The position numbers were made by a program, and so were the translations under genes. Shown piece by piece: positions 8,521-15,510 of a DNA stretch of 64,000 bases (positions within the stretch are counted from its first letter, which is position 1; the number at the start of each line of letters is the position of its first letter). The notes under the pieces are model-generated. The model did not search any database, had not been told where the DNA came from, and was given only the letters and a program-made list of their open reading frames with translations. The stretch is from DASUPK01 sp963795665 (lineage in GTDB: Bacteria; Actinomycetota; Thermoleophilia; Solirubrobacterales; 70-9), in contig CAWCIP010000005.1 of NCBI GenBank assembly GCA_963795665.1, positions 1 to 64,000 of the forward strand, in the 5' to 3' direction.

Positions 8521-8961
8521 TCACTCTCGGCCTGATTCGAGCAACCGCTTGAGGGAGGCGAGAGACTTGCGGACGTCGCGGCGCATCATCGGTGCGCTGA
8601 GGCGGCTGGCGATCAGCGCCAGCAGGCCACCCGGCACCTGGTAGCTGAATCGCATCGTCACCTCGGTCTCGCCGTCGCGCTCACGCAGGATCCAGCGCCC
8701 GCGATTGTCGATTCCGCTGACGTTGGTCCAGGCGAGCTCGTGAGGCGGGTCGAACTCGACCAGCTCGACGGCTCCCCCCAGATCGGTGGAGCCGACCTCG
8801 ACGTTGAGCCAGAAGCGCGCTCGCAGTCCGGAAGATGGCTCGCCGGGGATCGGGTCCCAGCTGGAGCCGACCATGAACTCCGAGTAACGGGTCGGCTCGG
8901 CGACCCAGGGCCACACACGCTCTCGCGGGGCGGCGACCGTGACGCTCTCCTCTACCCGCAT
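8521..8961 (-). CDS. SRPBCC (polyketide cyclase/START-like) protein
   Basis: A small soluble protein of 146 residues with the helix-grip fold pattern: an N-terminal strand VEESVTVAAPRERVWPWVAE, the usual acidic/aromatic core (ELVEFDPPHELAWT) and a long C-terminal helix (about 128-143). Such proteins bind hydrophobic ligands in a deep cavity, and the ligand cannot be told from sequence. The start ATG 8961 lies 5 bases after the stop of the acyltransferase gene upstream, so this is the last gene of an operon with that gene and an alpha/beta hydrolase. This suggests, but does not prove, a lipid-related role. Confidence 0.88.
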   Translation of the reverse strand: MRVEESVTVAAPRERVWPWVAEPTRYSEFMVGSSWDPIPGEPSSGLRARFWLNVEVGSTDLGGAVELVEFDPPHELAWTNVSGIDNRGRWILRERDGETEVTMRFSYQVPGGLLALIASRLSAPMMRRDVRKSLASLKRLLESGRE

Positions 8962-8966
8962 ATCCC

Positions 8967-9818
8967 TCAGCCGACGATTGGCAGGCGGCGCTCAGCGGAG
9001 AGCTCGTCGAGCTTGGTCTGCATCACGGCGGTGATCTCCTCGTAGACCTGATCGACCTCGGGATGGCGTCCGAAGCGCTCCCGCAGGTTGATCGGCTCCA
9101 TCGCCTCGACTGTCAGCTTCGCCGGCAGCGGCAGGTGGCCGAGTATGTCGCCGACGTTGATCCCCCAGGGGATCGCCAGCGAGATCGGCAGCACCTTGAG
9201 CCTGAACAGGCGATCGAGCTGCAGCGCCCTGGCGAGTCGCTCGCCTCGGGAGAGGAAGATCGAGGTCTCCTGACCGCCGACCGCGACCAGCGGGACGATC
9301 GGCACGTCGGCGTCCAGCGCCAGCCTCACGAATCCATCGCGCCCCGCGAATTCGACCTTGGCGGACTGCCATGAGGGCCGGTGGACCTCCCAGTCCCCGC
9401 CCGGGTAGACCAGCACAGCCGCGCCGCGATCGAGCGCCAGTTTGGCGTGCTCGTGGGAGGCGGTCACGCAGCCGAACTTGGCCAGGCTCCATGGCAGCGG
9501 CATCGCCAGCACCAGGTTGTGGACCAAAGGATGGAGGCGCCGCTCGACCCCGAAATGGCCCAGGAAGGCGAGCGTGAACACGAACGTGTCGGGGGTGACG
9601 TTGCCGCCCGAGTGGTTGCCGACGAGCAGCACCGGCCCCTCGGCCGGGATACGCTCGAGCCCCCGGACGTCGGCGCGGAAGTAGAAGGAGGCAAGCACCC
9701 AGAGCCCCGGCAGCTGCTCCCGGATGTAGTCGGGATCGCGGTCATCGAGGTCGGCGTCTGGAATCCGCGCCGAAACCAGGCTCTTCACCTCCTGGCTGAC
9801 GCGTTCGCGGAGGCTCAC
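8967..9818 (-). CDS. Lysophospholipid/glycerolipid acyltransferase family
   Basis: A membrane-associated acyltransferase (PlsC/LPLAT superfamily) that would move an acyl group to a lysolipid or diglyceride-like acceptor. Starting at GTG 9818, 283 residues show NHSGGN at 68-73, where H69 is the catalytic His; the acidic partner D77 is spaced further than in classic HX4D enzymes, as in the MGAT-like branch. Motif III is YPGGDWE (138-144), and the P-x-V-P block (PIVPLVAVGG) follows. GTG 9818 lies 11 bases after the stop of the preceding hydrolase gene; longer in-frame starts would overlap it. The acceptor substrate is unknown. It is the middle gene of a three-gene operon. Confidence 0.88.
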   Translation of the reverse strand: MSLRERVSQEVKSLVSARIPDADLDDRDPDYIREQLPGLWVLASFYFRADVRGLERIPAEGPVLLVGNHSGGNVTPDTFVFTLAFLGHFGVERRLHPLVHNLVLAMPLPWSLAKFGCVTASHEHAKLALDRGAAVLVYPGGDWEVHRPSWQSAKVEFAGRDGFVRLALDADVPIVPLVAVGGQETSIFLSRGERLARALQLDRLFRLKVLPISLAIPWGINVGDILGHLPLPAKLTVEAMEPINLRERFGRHPEVDQVYEEITAVMQTKLDELSAERRLPIVG

Positions 9819-9829
9819 CGGTCGGTCGC

Positions 9830-10783
9830 CTAGCCCTCCGGGCCGCGTCGCATCCGCTCGCGCACCGACTCGAGCGACCACTCGAACGGCTCGGTCTCGT
9901 CCATGAAGCGGTTCAGCTCCTGGACGATCCGGTCGGGCTGGTCGAGCATCGGCCAGTGGCCCGAGCCCTCGATCTCGACGTAGCGGCTGTGGGCGACGAT
10001 CTCGTGCGCACGGCGGCCGTGCTCAACCGGAATGACGGGATCATCGCTTCCCCAGATCAACAGGAAGGGAATCTGGTCGGCGAGATAAAGGCGGTCGAGG
10101 GCGCTCACCTTCTGGCCGTCAGGGCTGATCACACTGCGCATCGTGTCGAGGAAGGCGTCGGCGGCGCCCTCTTCGACGAGCGAGGCGTATCCGCGCGCGA
10201 ACTCTCCAAGGTCCGGCCCCGCCTCGACCCCGAGCCTGGCGGCCACCGAGCGCACGGCATCGCCCGCCTTCACCGACCATTCCCGCGCCAATAGCGGCAG
10301 CACCCACTCAGATCCGGGCAGCGTCGCCGCGCGCAGCATGGGGTGGACCTCCTTGCCGAGGCCGCCCGAGGAGATCAGCGCCATCCGCTCGACGTACTCG
10401 GGAAAGAGGTAGGCGAATTGCATTGCGATCCCGCCTCCCAGGGAGTGCCCGACTACGGTGCCCCGCTCGAATCCAAGCACGCCCAGCAGGTCGCGGACCC
10501 CGGCTGCGTAGGCGCCGAGCGAGTAGTCGCCGCGCGGTTTCGCCGAGCGGCCGTGGCCGATCATGTCGGGGGCGATCACCGTGTAGCGCTCGGCGAGCCT
10601 CGGCATCACGGTCCGCCAGGCGTCCGAAGTCGATGTGATCCCGTGGAGCAGGATCAGCAGCGGCCCCTCGCCGGCTGCCTGGAAGCCGACCTTGTGGCCG
10701 TGGAGGGTGACCTCCTCGTAGGGCCCGAGCGGCGCGCCCGGGGCGCCCCATGTCGGGGATCGCTCTATCGGTGCGTCGACCAT
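9830..10783 (-). CDS. Alpha/beta hydrolase
   Basis: A cytoplasmic alpha/beta hydrolase of 317 residues. The oxyanion segment LLHGITS (45-51) and nucleophile elbow GHSLGG with S114 are intact. The acid is D247 or D248 (WGSDDPV) and the histidine is H276 (GSGHWPM). The fold matches esterases, meta-cleavage hydrolases and haloperoxidase-like enzymes; the substrate cannot be named. It is the first gene of an operon with an acyltransferase and an SRPBCC protein, so a lipid ester is a plausible substrate. ATG 10783 is preceded by TAGCGT (10796-10791) with 7 bases between and no ribosome site, which looks leaderless. Confidence 0.92.
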   Translation of the reverse strand: MVDAPIERSPTWGAPGAPLGPYEEVTLHGHKVGFQAAGEGPLLILLHGITSTSDAWRTVMPRLAERYTVIAPDMIGHGRSAKPRGDYSLGAYAAGVRDLLGVLGFERGTVVGHSLGGGIAMQFAYLFPEYVERMALISSGGLGKEVHPMLRAATLPGSEWVLPLLAREWSVKAGDAVRSVAARLGVEAGPDLGEFARGYASLVEEGAADAFLDTMRSVISPDGQKVSALDRLYLADQIPFLLIWGSDDPVIPVEHGRRAHEIVAHSRYVEIEGSGHWPMLDQPDRIVQELNRFMDETEPFEWSLESVRERMRRGPEG

Positions 10784-10830
10784 CGAGACAACGCTACCCC
10801 AATGTCACAAAGTGGCCAGGCGACAGACAT

Positions 10831-12123
10831 CTATTTGATCTGCACGCCGCTGATGGCACGCGAGATGACGAGCCGCTGGATCTCCGAGGTGCCCTCGAAG
10901 ATCGTCCAGATCTTGGCGTCGCGGTGCATCCGCTCGACCGGGAACTCGCGCGAGTAGCCGTTGCCGCCAAGGATCTGGATCGCGCGCTCGGTCGCCCAGA
11001 CGGCGACCTCGCCGGCCTTCAGCTTCGACATCGAGCCCTCGGCGGCATCGAAGTCCTTGCCGGTCTTGCCCATCCAGGCGGCGCGGTGAACCAGCAGCCT
11101 GGCGGCATCGATCTCCATCTTCATGTCGGCGAGTGAGAAGGCGATCGCCTGGTTCTCGATGATCTTGCGGCCGAACGCCTCGCGCTCCTTGGCGTAGTCG
11201 AGCGCGTACTCATAGGCCGCGCGGGCGATGCCGACGGCCTGCGCCGCCACGGTCGGCCGCGAGAGCTCGAAGGTCCGCATCGCGGCCTGGCCCTTGGAGC
11301 TCTTGCCCTCTCGGGCCCTCGCGAGCTTCTCGTCCAGCTTCTCCTTGCCGCCGAGCAGGCACGAGCCCGGGATGCGGCAGTCGTCGAGGTGGACGTCGGC
11401 GGTGTGGCTGGCGCGGATCCCGTGCTTCTTGACCTTCGCACCCTGCTCGCATCCCTTGGTGCCGGGGGGGATGACGAAGGCGGCGTGCCCGCGGGAGCCC
11501 AGCTCGCGGTCGACGGAGGCGATCACCACGTGGACGTTCGCGATGCCGCCATTGGTCGCCCAGGCCTTCTGGCCGTTGATCACCCATTCGTCGTTCGCCT
11601 CGTCGTACTTGGCCGTCGTGCGATAGCCCGACACATCCGACCCCGCATCGGGCTCGGAGGCGCAGAACGCCGCCACCTTGACGTCGTTCTCGTCGCCGTA
11701 GCACTGCGGGACCCACTCGATCAGCTGCTCTTGTGTACCCGAGCCGAAGATGCCGGCGACCGCAAGGGTGGTGCCGAAGATGGCCATGCCGATCCCGGCG
11801 TCGCCCCAGAAGAGCTCCTCGTTGACGAGCGGGAAGGTCAGGCCGGAGGGGTCAGCCCAGAACTGTGCGATCGACTCGAATCCGTACATGCCGATCTTGG
11901 CGGCCTCCTGCACGACGGGCCAGGGGAACTCCTCCTTCTCGTCCCACTCGTGTGCCGCGGGGCGGACGGTCTGCTCCGCGAAGCCGTGCGCCCAGTCGCG
12001 GACGTCCTGCTGGTCCTGGGAGAGCTCCAGTGAGAAGGTCGCCTCGCCTGCCTCGATCCCGAGCTGCTCGGAGATCTGGCCCTCGACCTCGCCGTTGCTC
12101 TTGGTCTTCTCTTCGGTCGCCAT
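10831..12123 (-). CDS. Acyl-CoA dehydrogenase
   Basis: A FAD-dependent acyl-CoA dehydrogenase of 430 residues, full length. The N-terminal helical domain is followed by the middle beta-domain motif (FCASEPDAGSDVSGYRTTA), then WVINGQKAWATNG, and the C-terminal helical domain with ILGGNGYSREFPVERMHRDA and IFEGTSEIQRLVI. The glutamate of IFEGT is the usual catalytic base. It introduces a trans-2 double bond into acyl-CoA during fatty-acid or branched-chain oxidation; chain length is not readable. The ribosome site is AAAGGAGAG, 10 bases before ATG 12123. It is divergent from a TetR gene, with a double palindrome between them, so acyl-CoA-responsive repression is likely. Confidence 0.95.
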   Translation of the reverse strand: MATEEKTKSNGEVEGQISEQLGIEAGEATFSLELSQDQQDVRDWAHGFAEQTVRPAAHEWDEKEEFPWPVVQEAAKIGMYGFESIAQFWADPSGLTFPLVNEELFWGDAGIGMAIFGTTLAVAGIFGSGTQEQLIEWVPQCYGDENDVKVAAFCASEPDAGSDVSGYRTTAKYDEANDEWVINGQKAWATNGGIANVHVVIASVDRELGSRGHAAFVIPPGTKGCEQGAKVKKHGIRASHTADVHLDDCRIPGSCLLGGKEKLDEKLARAREGKSSKGQAAMRTFELSRPTVAAQAVGIARAAYEYALDYAKEREAFGRKIIENQAIAFSLADMKMEIDAARLLVHRAAWMGKTGKDFDAAEGSMSKLKAGEVAVWATERAIQILGGNGYSREFPVERMHRDAKIWTIFEGTSEIQRLVISRAISGVQIK

Positions 12124-12155
12124 CTCGCTGTCGCTCTCCTTTGTAGTCCTGAATT

Positions 12156-12190
12156 CCTACCGAGAGTAGCAAAATGCTACCCTGAGTAGG
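12156..12190. promoter_or_regulatory. Double-palindrome operator between dehydrogenase and TetR genes
   Basis: Two nested inverted repeats share one centre: CCTAC (12156-12160) with GTAGG (12186-12190), and GTAGC (12166-12170) with GCTAC (12176-12180). All arms are perfect. The site covers TACTCT on the minus strand and TACCCT (12178-12183) on the plus strand, both candidate -10 hexamers, so a bound repressor would block both divergent genes. The TetR encoded at 12194 is the obvious candidate ligand. Confidence 0.72.
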
Positions 12191-12193
12191 AAA

Positions 12194-12844
12194 GTGCAAA
12201 CGGGAACCTCGTCACAGATCACCCGCAAGCGGGCCGCACACCTAGGACCGGAGCGTCGACGCCCCCAGGTTCTGGATGCAGCGCTCGCGCTCTTCCTCGA
12301 ACACGGATACGACGGAACCTCGATGGCCGCCGTCGCCGAGGCGGCGGGGGTCACGAAGCCCGTGGTCTACGCCTGCTTCCCCGGCAAGGACGAGCTCTTT
12401 CGCGCCCTGCTGCGGCGGGAGGAGGAGCGCATTCTGGAGGAGATCCAGTCCGCGTTCGCAACCGCGGACCTGAGCGATCCGGAGGCCACCCTGACCGAGG
12501 GATTCACCGGGTTCCTGCGGGCGGTCGCGGCCTCCCCCGACGTCTACAAACTGATCTTCCTGGGGGAGGGCGGCGGCAATACCGCGGTCGCTCGCCGGAT
12601 CCAGCGTGGGCGCGAGGCCCAGGTCGAGGCACTCTCGCGGCTGGCTCGGCGCTGGCTGAAGGACCGAAATGGGCGCCGGCCCCGCCGTCGCCTGGACGCG
12701 ACCGCTCGCCTGCTCGGCAATGCGATCGCCGGCCTCGCCGAGTCCGGCGCCCGTCTGCTGCTCTCGGGAGCGGACAACTGGACTCCCGAGACCCTCGGCC
12801 GGGAGCTTGGCCGCCTCGCCGCCAGCGCCGAAGCCACCGTCTGA
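12194..12844 (+). CDS. TetR-family repressor
   Basis: A 216-residue TetR regulator. The N-terminal helix-turn-helix is typical: LDAALALFLEHGYDGTSMAA then VAEAAGVTKPVVYACFPGKDELF (about 27-73). The C-terminal ligand domain is variable, as usual. GTG 12194 is chosen as start because it immediately follows the operator; TACCCT lies 10 bases upstream. It probably represses itself and the divergent acyl-CoA dehydrogenase gene through the double palindrome at 12156-12190. The effector may be an acyl-CoA by analogy with FadR/KstR-type TetR proteins, which is inference. Confidence 0.92.
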   Translation: MQTGTSSQITRKRAAHLGPERRRPQVLDAALALFLEHGYDGTSMAAVAEAAGVTKPVVYACFPGKDELFRALLRREEERILEEIQSAFATADLSDPEATLTEGFTGFLRAVAASPDVYKLIFLGEGGGNTAVARRIQRGREAQVEALSRLARRWLKDRNGRRPRRRLDATARLLGNAIAGLAESGARLLLSGADNWTPETLGRELGRLAASAEATV

Positions 12845-12851
12845 GACATTC

Positions 12852-12879
12852 TTGTCGTCGGACGTGCTCGCGTTAGGCT
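12852..12879 (+). promoter_or_regulatory. Promoter for the AIM24 gene
   Basis: TTGTCG (12852-12857) and TAGGCT (12874-12879) are separated by 16 bases and match -35/-10 spacing. Transcription would start near 12886, leaving a leader of about 32 bases that includes the ribosome site before ATG 12918. This is one of the few genes here with both hexamers visible. Confidence 0.45.
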
Positions 12880-12917
12880 GCGCGACTCACTCCAAGACAT
12901 GACGACGGGAGGTCTGC

Positions 12918-13655
12918 ATGGCGGTCGAAGCGAGCCTGAAGGAGTTCAAGGAGACGGCGGGCAACGAGCCGTTTGCCATGCAGGGGTCCAAGATGCTGAA
13001 GGTCCAGCTCGGAGGGGAGACGATCCAGGCGAAGCTGGGCTCGATGGTCGCCTACCAGGGCGACGTCAAGTTCGAGCATGCCGGCTCGGGCGGCCTCAAG
13101 AGGATGGCGAAGAAGGCGGTCACCGGTGAGGGCGCCGAGTTGATGAAGATCTCCGGCAGCGGCGAGGTCTTCCTCGCCGACCTGGCGCAGGAGATCCAGC
13201 TTGTGAAGCTCGCCGACGAGGCGATCACGGTGAACGGCGCCAACCTGCTCGCGTTCGACGCCGACATCGACTGGGACATCAAGAAGGTGGACGGCGTCTC
13301 CGGCTTCATGGGCGGGGGCATGTTCAACACCCACCTCTCTGGCTCGGGCTATGTCGCGATGCTCTCCGATGGCCCGCCGGTGCTGCTCGAGCTCGACGGC
13401 GAGGAGACCTTCGCCGACCCGCAGGCGGCGATCACCTGGTCGGAGGGAGTCAAGACCTCCGTCAAGACGGACGTCAACCTGAAGACCTTCATCGGGCGCG
13501 GCTCTGGTGAGACCGTCCAGATGGCCTTCAGCGGCAAGGGCTGGCTGCTGATCCAGCCGTCGGAGGGCCGGGTCACCAGCACGGCCGCGGGTGGCTCCGG
13601 CGGCGGCGCCTCCTCGAGCGCCGGCGGGGCGATCGGGAAGCTGCTCTCCGGCTAG
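12918..13655 (+). CDS. AIM24-family protein
   Basis: A soluble protein of 245 residues from the AIM24/TRAP-like family, with a beta-helix-like fold. The pattern LGGETIQAKLGSMVAYQGDVKFEH, the glycine-rich core (MKISGSGEVFLAD), LLAFDADIDWDI and FSGKGWLLIQPSEG are typical of bacterial members, whose function is not known. The last 25 residues are a Gly/Ser/Ala tail. ATG 12918 has a GGGAGG ribosome site 8 bases before it. The convergent membrane-protein gene overlaps the last four bases. It is a single-gene unit with its own promoter at 12852-12879. Confidence 0.9.
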   Translation: MAVEASLKEFKETAGNEPFAMQGSKMLKVQLGGETIQAKLGSMVAYQGDVKFEHAGSGGLKRMAKKAVTGEGAELMKISGSGEVFLADLAQEIQLVKLADEAITVNGANLLAFDADIDWDIKKVDGVSGFMGGGMFNTHLSGSGYVAMLSDGPPVLLELDGEETFADPQAAITWSEGVKTSVKTDVNLKTFIGRGSGETVQMAFSGKGWLLIQPSEGRVTSTAAGGSGGGASSSAGGAIGKLLSG

Positions 13656-14128
13656 ACCGGCTTTGTCGTCATCGCCCAGACGGCGACCAGGCAGGCGACG
13701 AGGAAGAGAGAGACCAGGCCTGTTGCGATGCGGGCGGAGATGCTCGGCGTGCCGCCCTCGCCCCGGTTGATCCTCCGGACGCCGATGCCTCCGATGGCGA
13801 GCGAGACCACGAGCACCGCGAAGCCGAGGTCGGAGACGCTGAAGCCGATGTTGATCCAGCTGATGTCCGCGTTCTCGTACCCCTCCTTGTGGGCGATCCA
13901 CTGGGCGCCGGCGCGCATCACGATGTAGCCGGGGAGAGCGCCATAGAAGAGCGACATGAAGCCGAGCTTGGTCAGCGCGGCCGAGCCGCTGCGCCACGCG
14001 GCGATCAGCGATACGGCCGAGAGCGCCAGGGCGCCGACCAGGATCATCGCGCCCAGGATGTGCACGAAGAGGGGCAGATCCCAGGAGTCGAGCCTCGTCA
14101 GAGACGCCGATGTGGTCAGCGCGCTCAT
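13652..14128 (-). CDS. Four-helix membrane protein (DUF2269-like)
   Basis: A hydrophobic 158-residue protein with four predicted membrane segments (about 22-44, 57-78, 95-118, 136-155). The HILGAMILVGALALSA start of helix one resembles DUF2269-type proteins, but the match is weak and the function is unknown. It overlaps the stop of the preceding membrane-protein gene by four bases (ATGA), so the two are translated together and may form a complex. Its 3' end overlaps the end of the AIM24 gene on the other strand by four bases. Confidence 0.75.
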   Translation of the reverse strand: MSALTTSASLTRLDSWDLPLFVHILGAMILVGALALSAVSLIAAWRSGSAALTKLGFMSLFYGALPGYIVMRAGAQWIAHKEGYENADISWINIGFSVSDLGFAVLVVSLAIGGIGVRRINRGEGGTPSISARIATGLVSLFLVACLVAVWAMTTKPV

Positions 14129-14523
14129 GCTCCGGGCTTCCAGACCATGACCGCGAGCAAGGCGACGAGGTATGCCACCCGCATCCAGTGCGCGAACGCC
14201 GTCCGCCGGTCGATCGCCACGGCCGAATCGTCGCCGGGGGGCTTCACGCCCTGGCTCGCGCGCGCCCCGGACCCCATCATGAGGACCCAGAGCACGAGCG
14301 CCGAGATGATCCAGCCGTCGTAGATCTCGTACGCGGGGCGGTTGAACGCCAGCCAGACCCCGAAGGCAATGACCCCAAGCCCGCCGACGCCCCAGAGGAT
14401 CTCGGCGATGAGTCGCGTCGTGCGGTTGACCGGCGAGCCAAGCACGAAGGCGCTGTAGATCAGCGCCGCGGTGGCGAGGCAGAAGGCCGCGAGGACGTGG
14501 AAGAAGAGGAGCGCGTGGTACAT
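14125..14523 (-). CDS. Four-helix membrane protein (DUF2269-like partner)
   Basis: A 132-residue membrane protein with four predicted helices (about 3-25, 38-58, 70-88, 110-128). It is similar in size and style to the next gene, with which it overlaps by four bases, and may be its paralogue. The helix-one segment ALLFFHVLAAFCLATAAL is again DUF2269-like. The role is unknown. ATG 14523 is preceded by TAGCAT (14538-14533) with 9 bases between and no ribosome site, consistent with a leaderless two-gene transcript. Confidence 0.75.
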   Translation of the reverse strand: MYHALLFFHVLAAFCLATAALIYSAFVLGSPVNRTTRLIAEILWGVGGLGVIAFGVWLAFNRPAYEIYDGWIISALVLWVLMMGSGARASQGVKPPGDDSAVAIDRRTAFAHWMRVAYLVALLAVMVWKPGA

Positions 14524-14555
14524 CGCGGCGCGATGCTACCCACGCGGCTGGCGGA

Positions 14556-15413
14556 TCAAGTGCCGGTGTAGAGCCGGATCCGCTCAGTCCACTCGTCGAG
14601 CTTGCGCTCGGCGGCCCCAGCGTTGGCGGCGTCCCCGGGCCGCAGCATGTGGACGGTCCGGTTGACGCCCGCCTGCTCGTACTGCTCGAGCACGCTCGGG
14701 TCGCGGGGCGGGATCTGCAGGGTGACCGGGATGGCGCCGCGGCCAGCCTCCTCGCCGAGCCGCTGCAGCTCCTGGACGCGGGCGATCATCGCCTCGTCCG
14801 GCGGGATCCGGTTGGGGAACCAGCCGTCGCCGAAGGCCAGCACCCTCTTCAGCACGTTCGGGCCGTTGCCGCCGACCAGGACGGGCGGGTGCGGCTCCTG
14901 GAGCGGCGCTGGTCGGGAGACGATCCGATCGAAGTTGACGAACTCCCCGTGGTAGGTGGCCTCCTCATTCGCCCACATCTCCCTGCAGGCCTCGACCCGC
15001 TCCCTGAGGATCTTGAAGCGGAGCTTGGGGTCCGTGCCGTGGTTGGCCATCTCCTCGAGGTTCCAGCCGGCGCCGACGCCGAACAGCATCCGTCCACGAG
15101 AGAGCCGGTCGACGGATGCCACCTCCTTGGCGGTGGTGATCGGGTCGCGCTCCACCAGCAGGCAGATCGCCGTGCCGATCCTGATCCGCTCCGTCGCCGA
15201 CGCCATCGTCGCCAGCGAGACAAACGGGTCGTAGATCCGGAAGTACTCCCGCGGCAGATCGCCCCCGGCGGGGTATGCCGTGTCCCGGCTCGCCGGGATA
15301 TGTGTGTGCTCGGTGACGAAAACGGACTCGAAGCCGCGCTCCTCGGCCATCCGCGCGAGAGCCGCGGGCTCTATTGCCTCGTCGGTCGGGAAGTAGGAGA
15401 CGCCGAAATCCAC
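14556..15413 (-). CDS. LLM-class F420-dependent oxidoreductase
   Basis: A luciferase-like flavin/F420 oxidoreductase of 285 residues. The TIM-barrel features are clear: VFVTEHTHIP near 32-41, the TERIRIGTAICLL strand, GRMLFGVGAGWN, EEATYHGEFVNF and VLVGGNGPNVLKRVLAFGDGWFP. This set is characteristic of actinobacterial F420-dependent LLM enzymes (TIGR03619-like) rather than FMN luciferases, but the cofactor is inferred, not seen. The substrate is unknown. The start is GTG 15413, the first codon consistent with the MDFGV N-terminus. It is divergent from the GGDEF/HD-GYP gene with 94 bases between. Confidence 0.9.
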   Translation of the reverse strand: MDFGVSYFPTDEAIEPAALARMAEERGFESVFVTEHTHIPASRDTAYPAGGDLPREYFRIYDPFVSLATMASATERIRIGTAICLLVERDPITTAKEVASVDRLSRGRMLFGVGAGWNLEEMANHGTDPKLRFKILRERVEACREMWANEEATYHGEFVNFDRIVSRPAPLQEPHPPVLVGGNGPNVLKRVLAFGDGWFPNRIPPDEAMIARVQELQRLGEEAGRGAIPVTLQIPPRDPSVLEQYEQAGVNRTVHMLRPGDAANAGAAERKLDEWTERIRLYTGT

Positions 15414-15510
15414 GCCGGAGATCCTTTCAGGCGCGGCCCCGGCGGGCTACGCAGCCGGATCGCGGGAATCTACGGATGGAATTCGCCGCAAACTGGCGAT
15501 TCTCCTAGTG

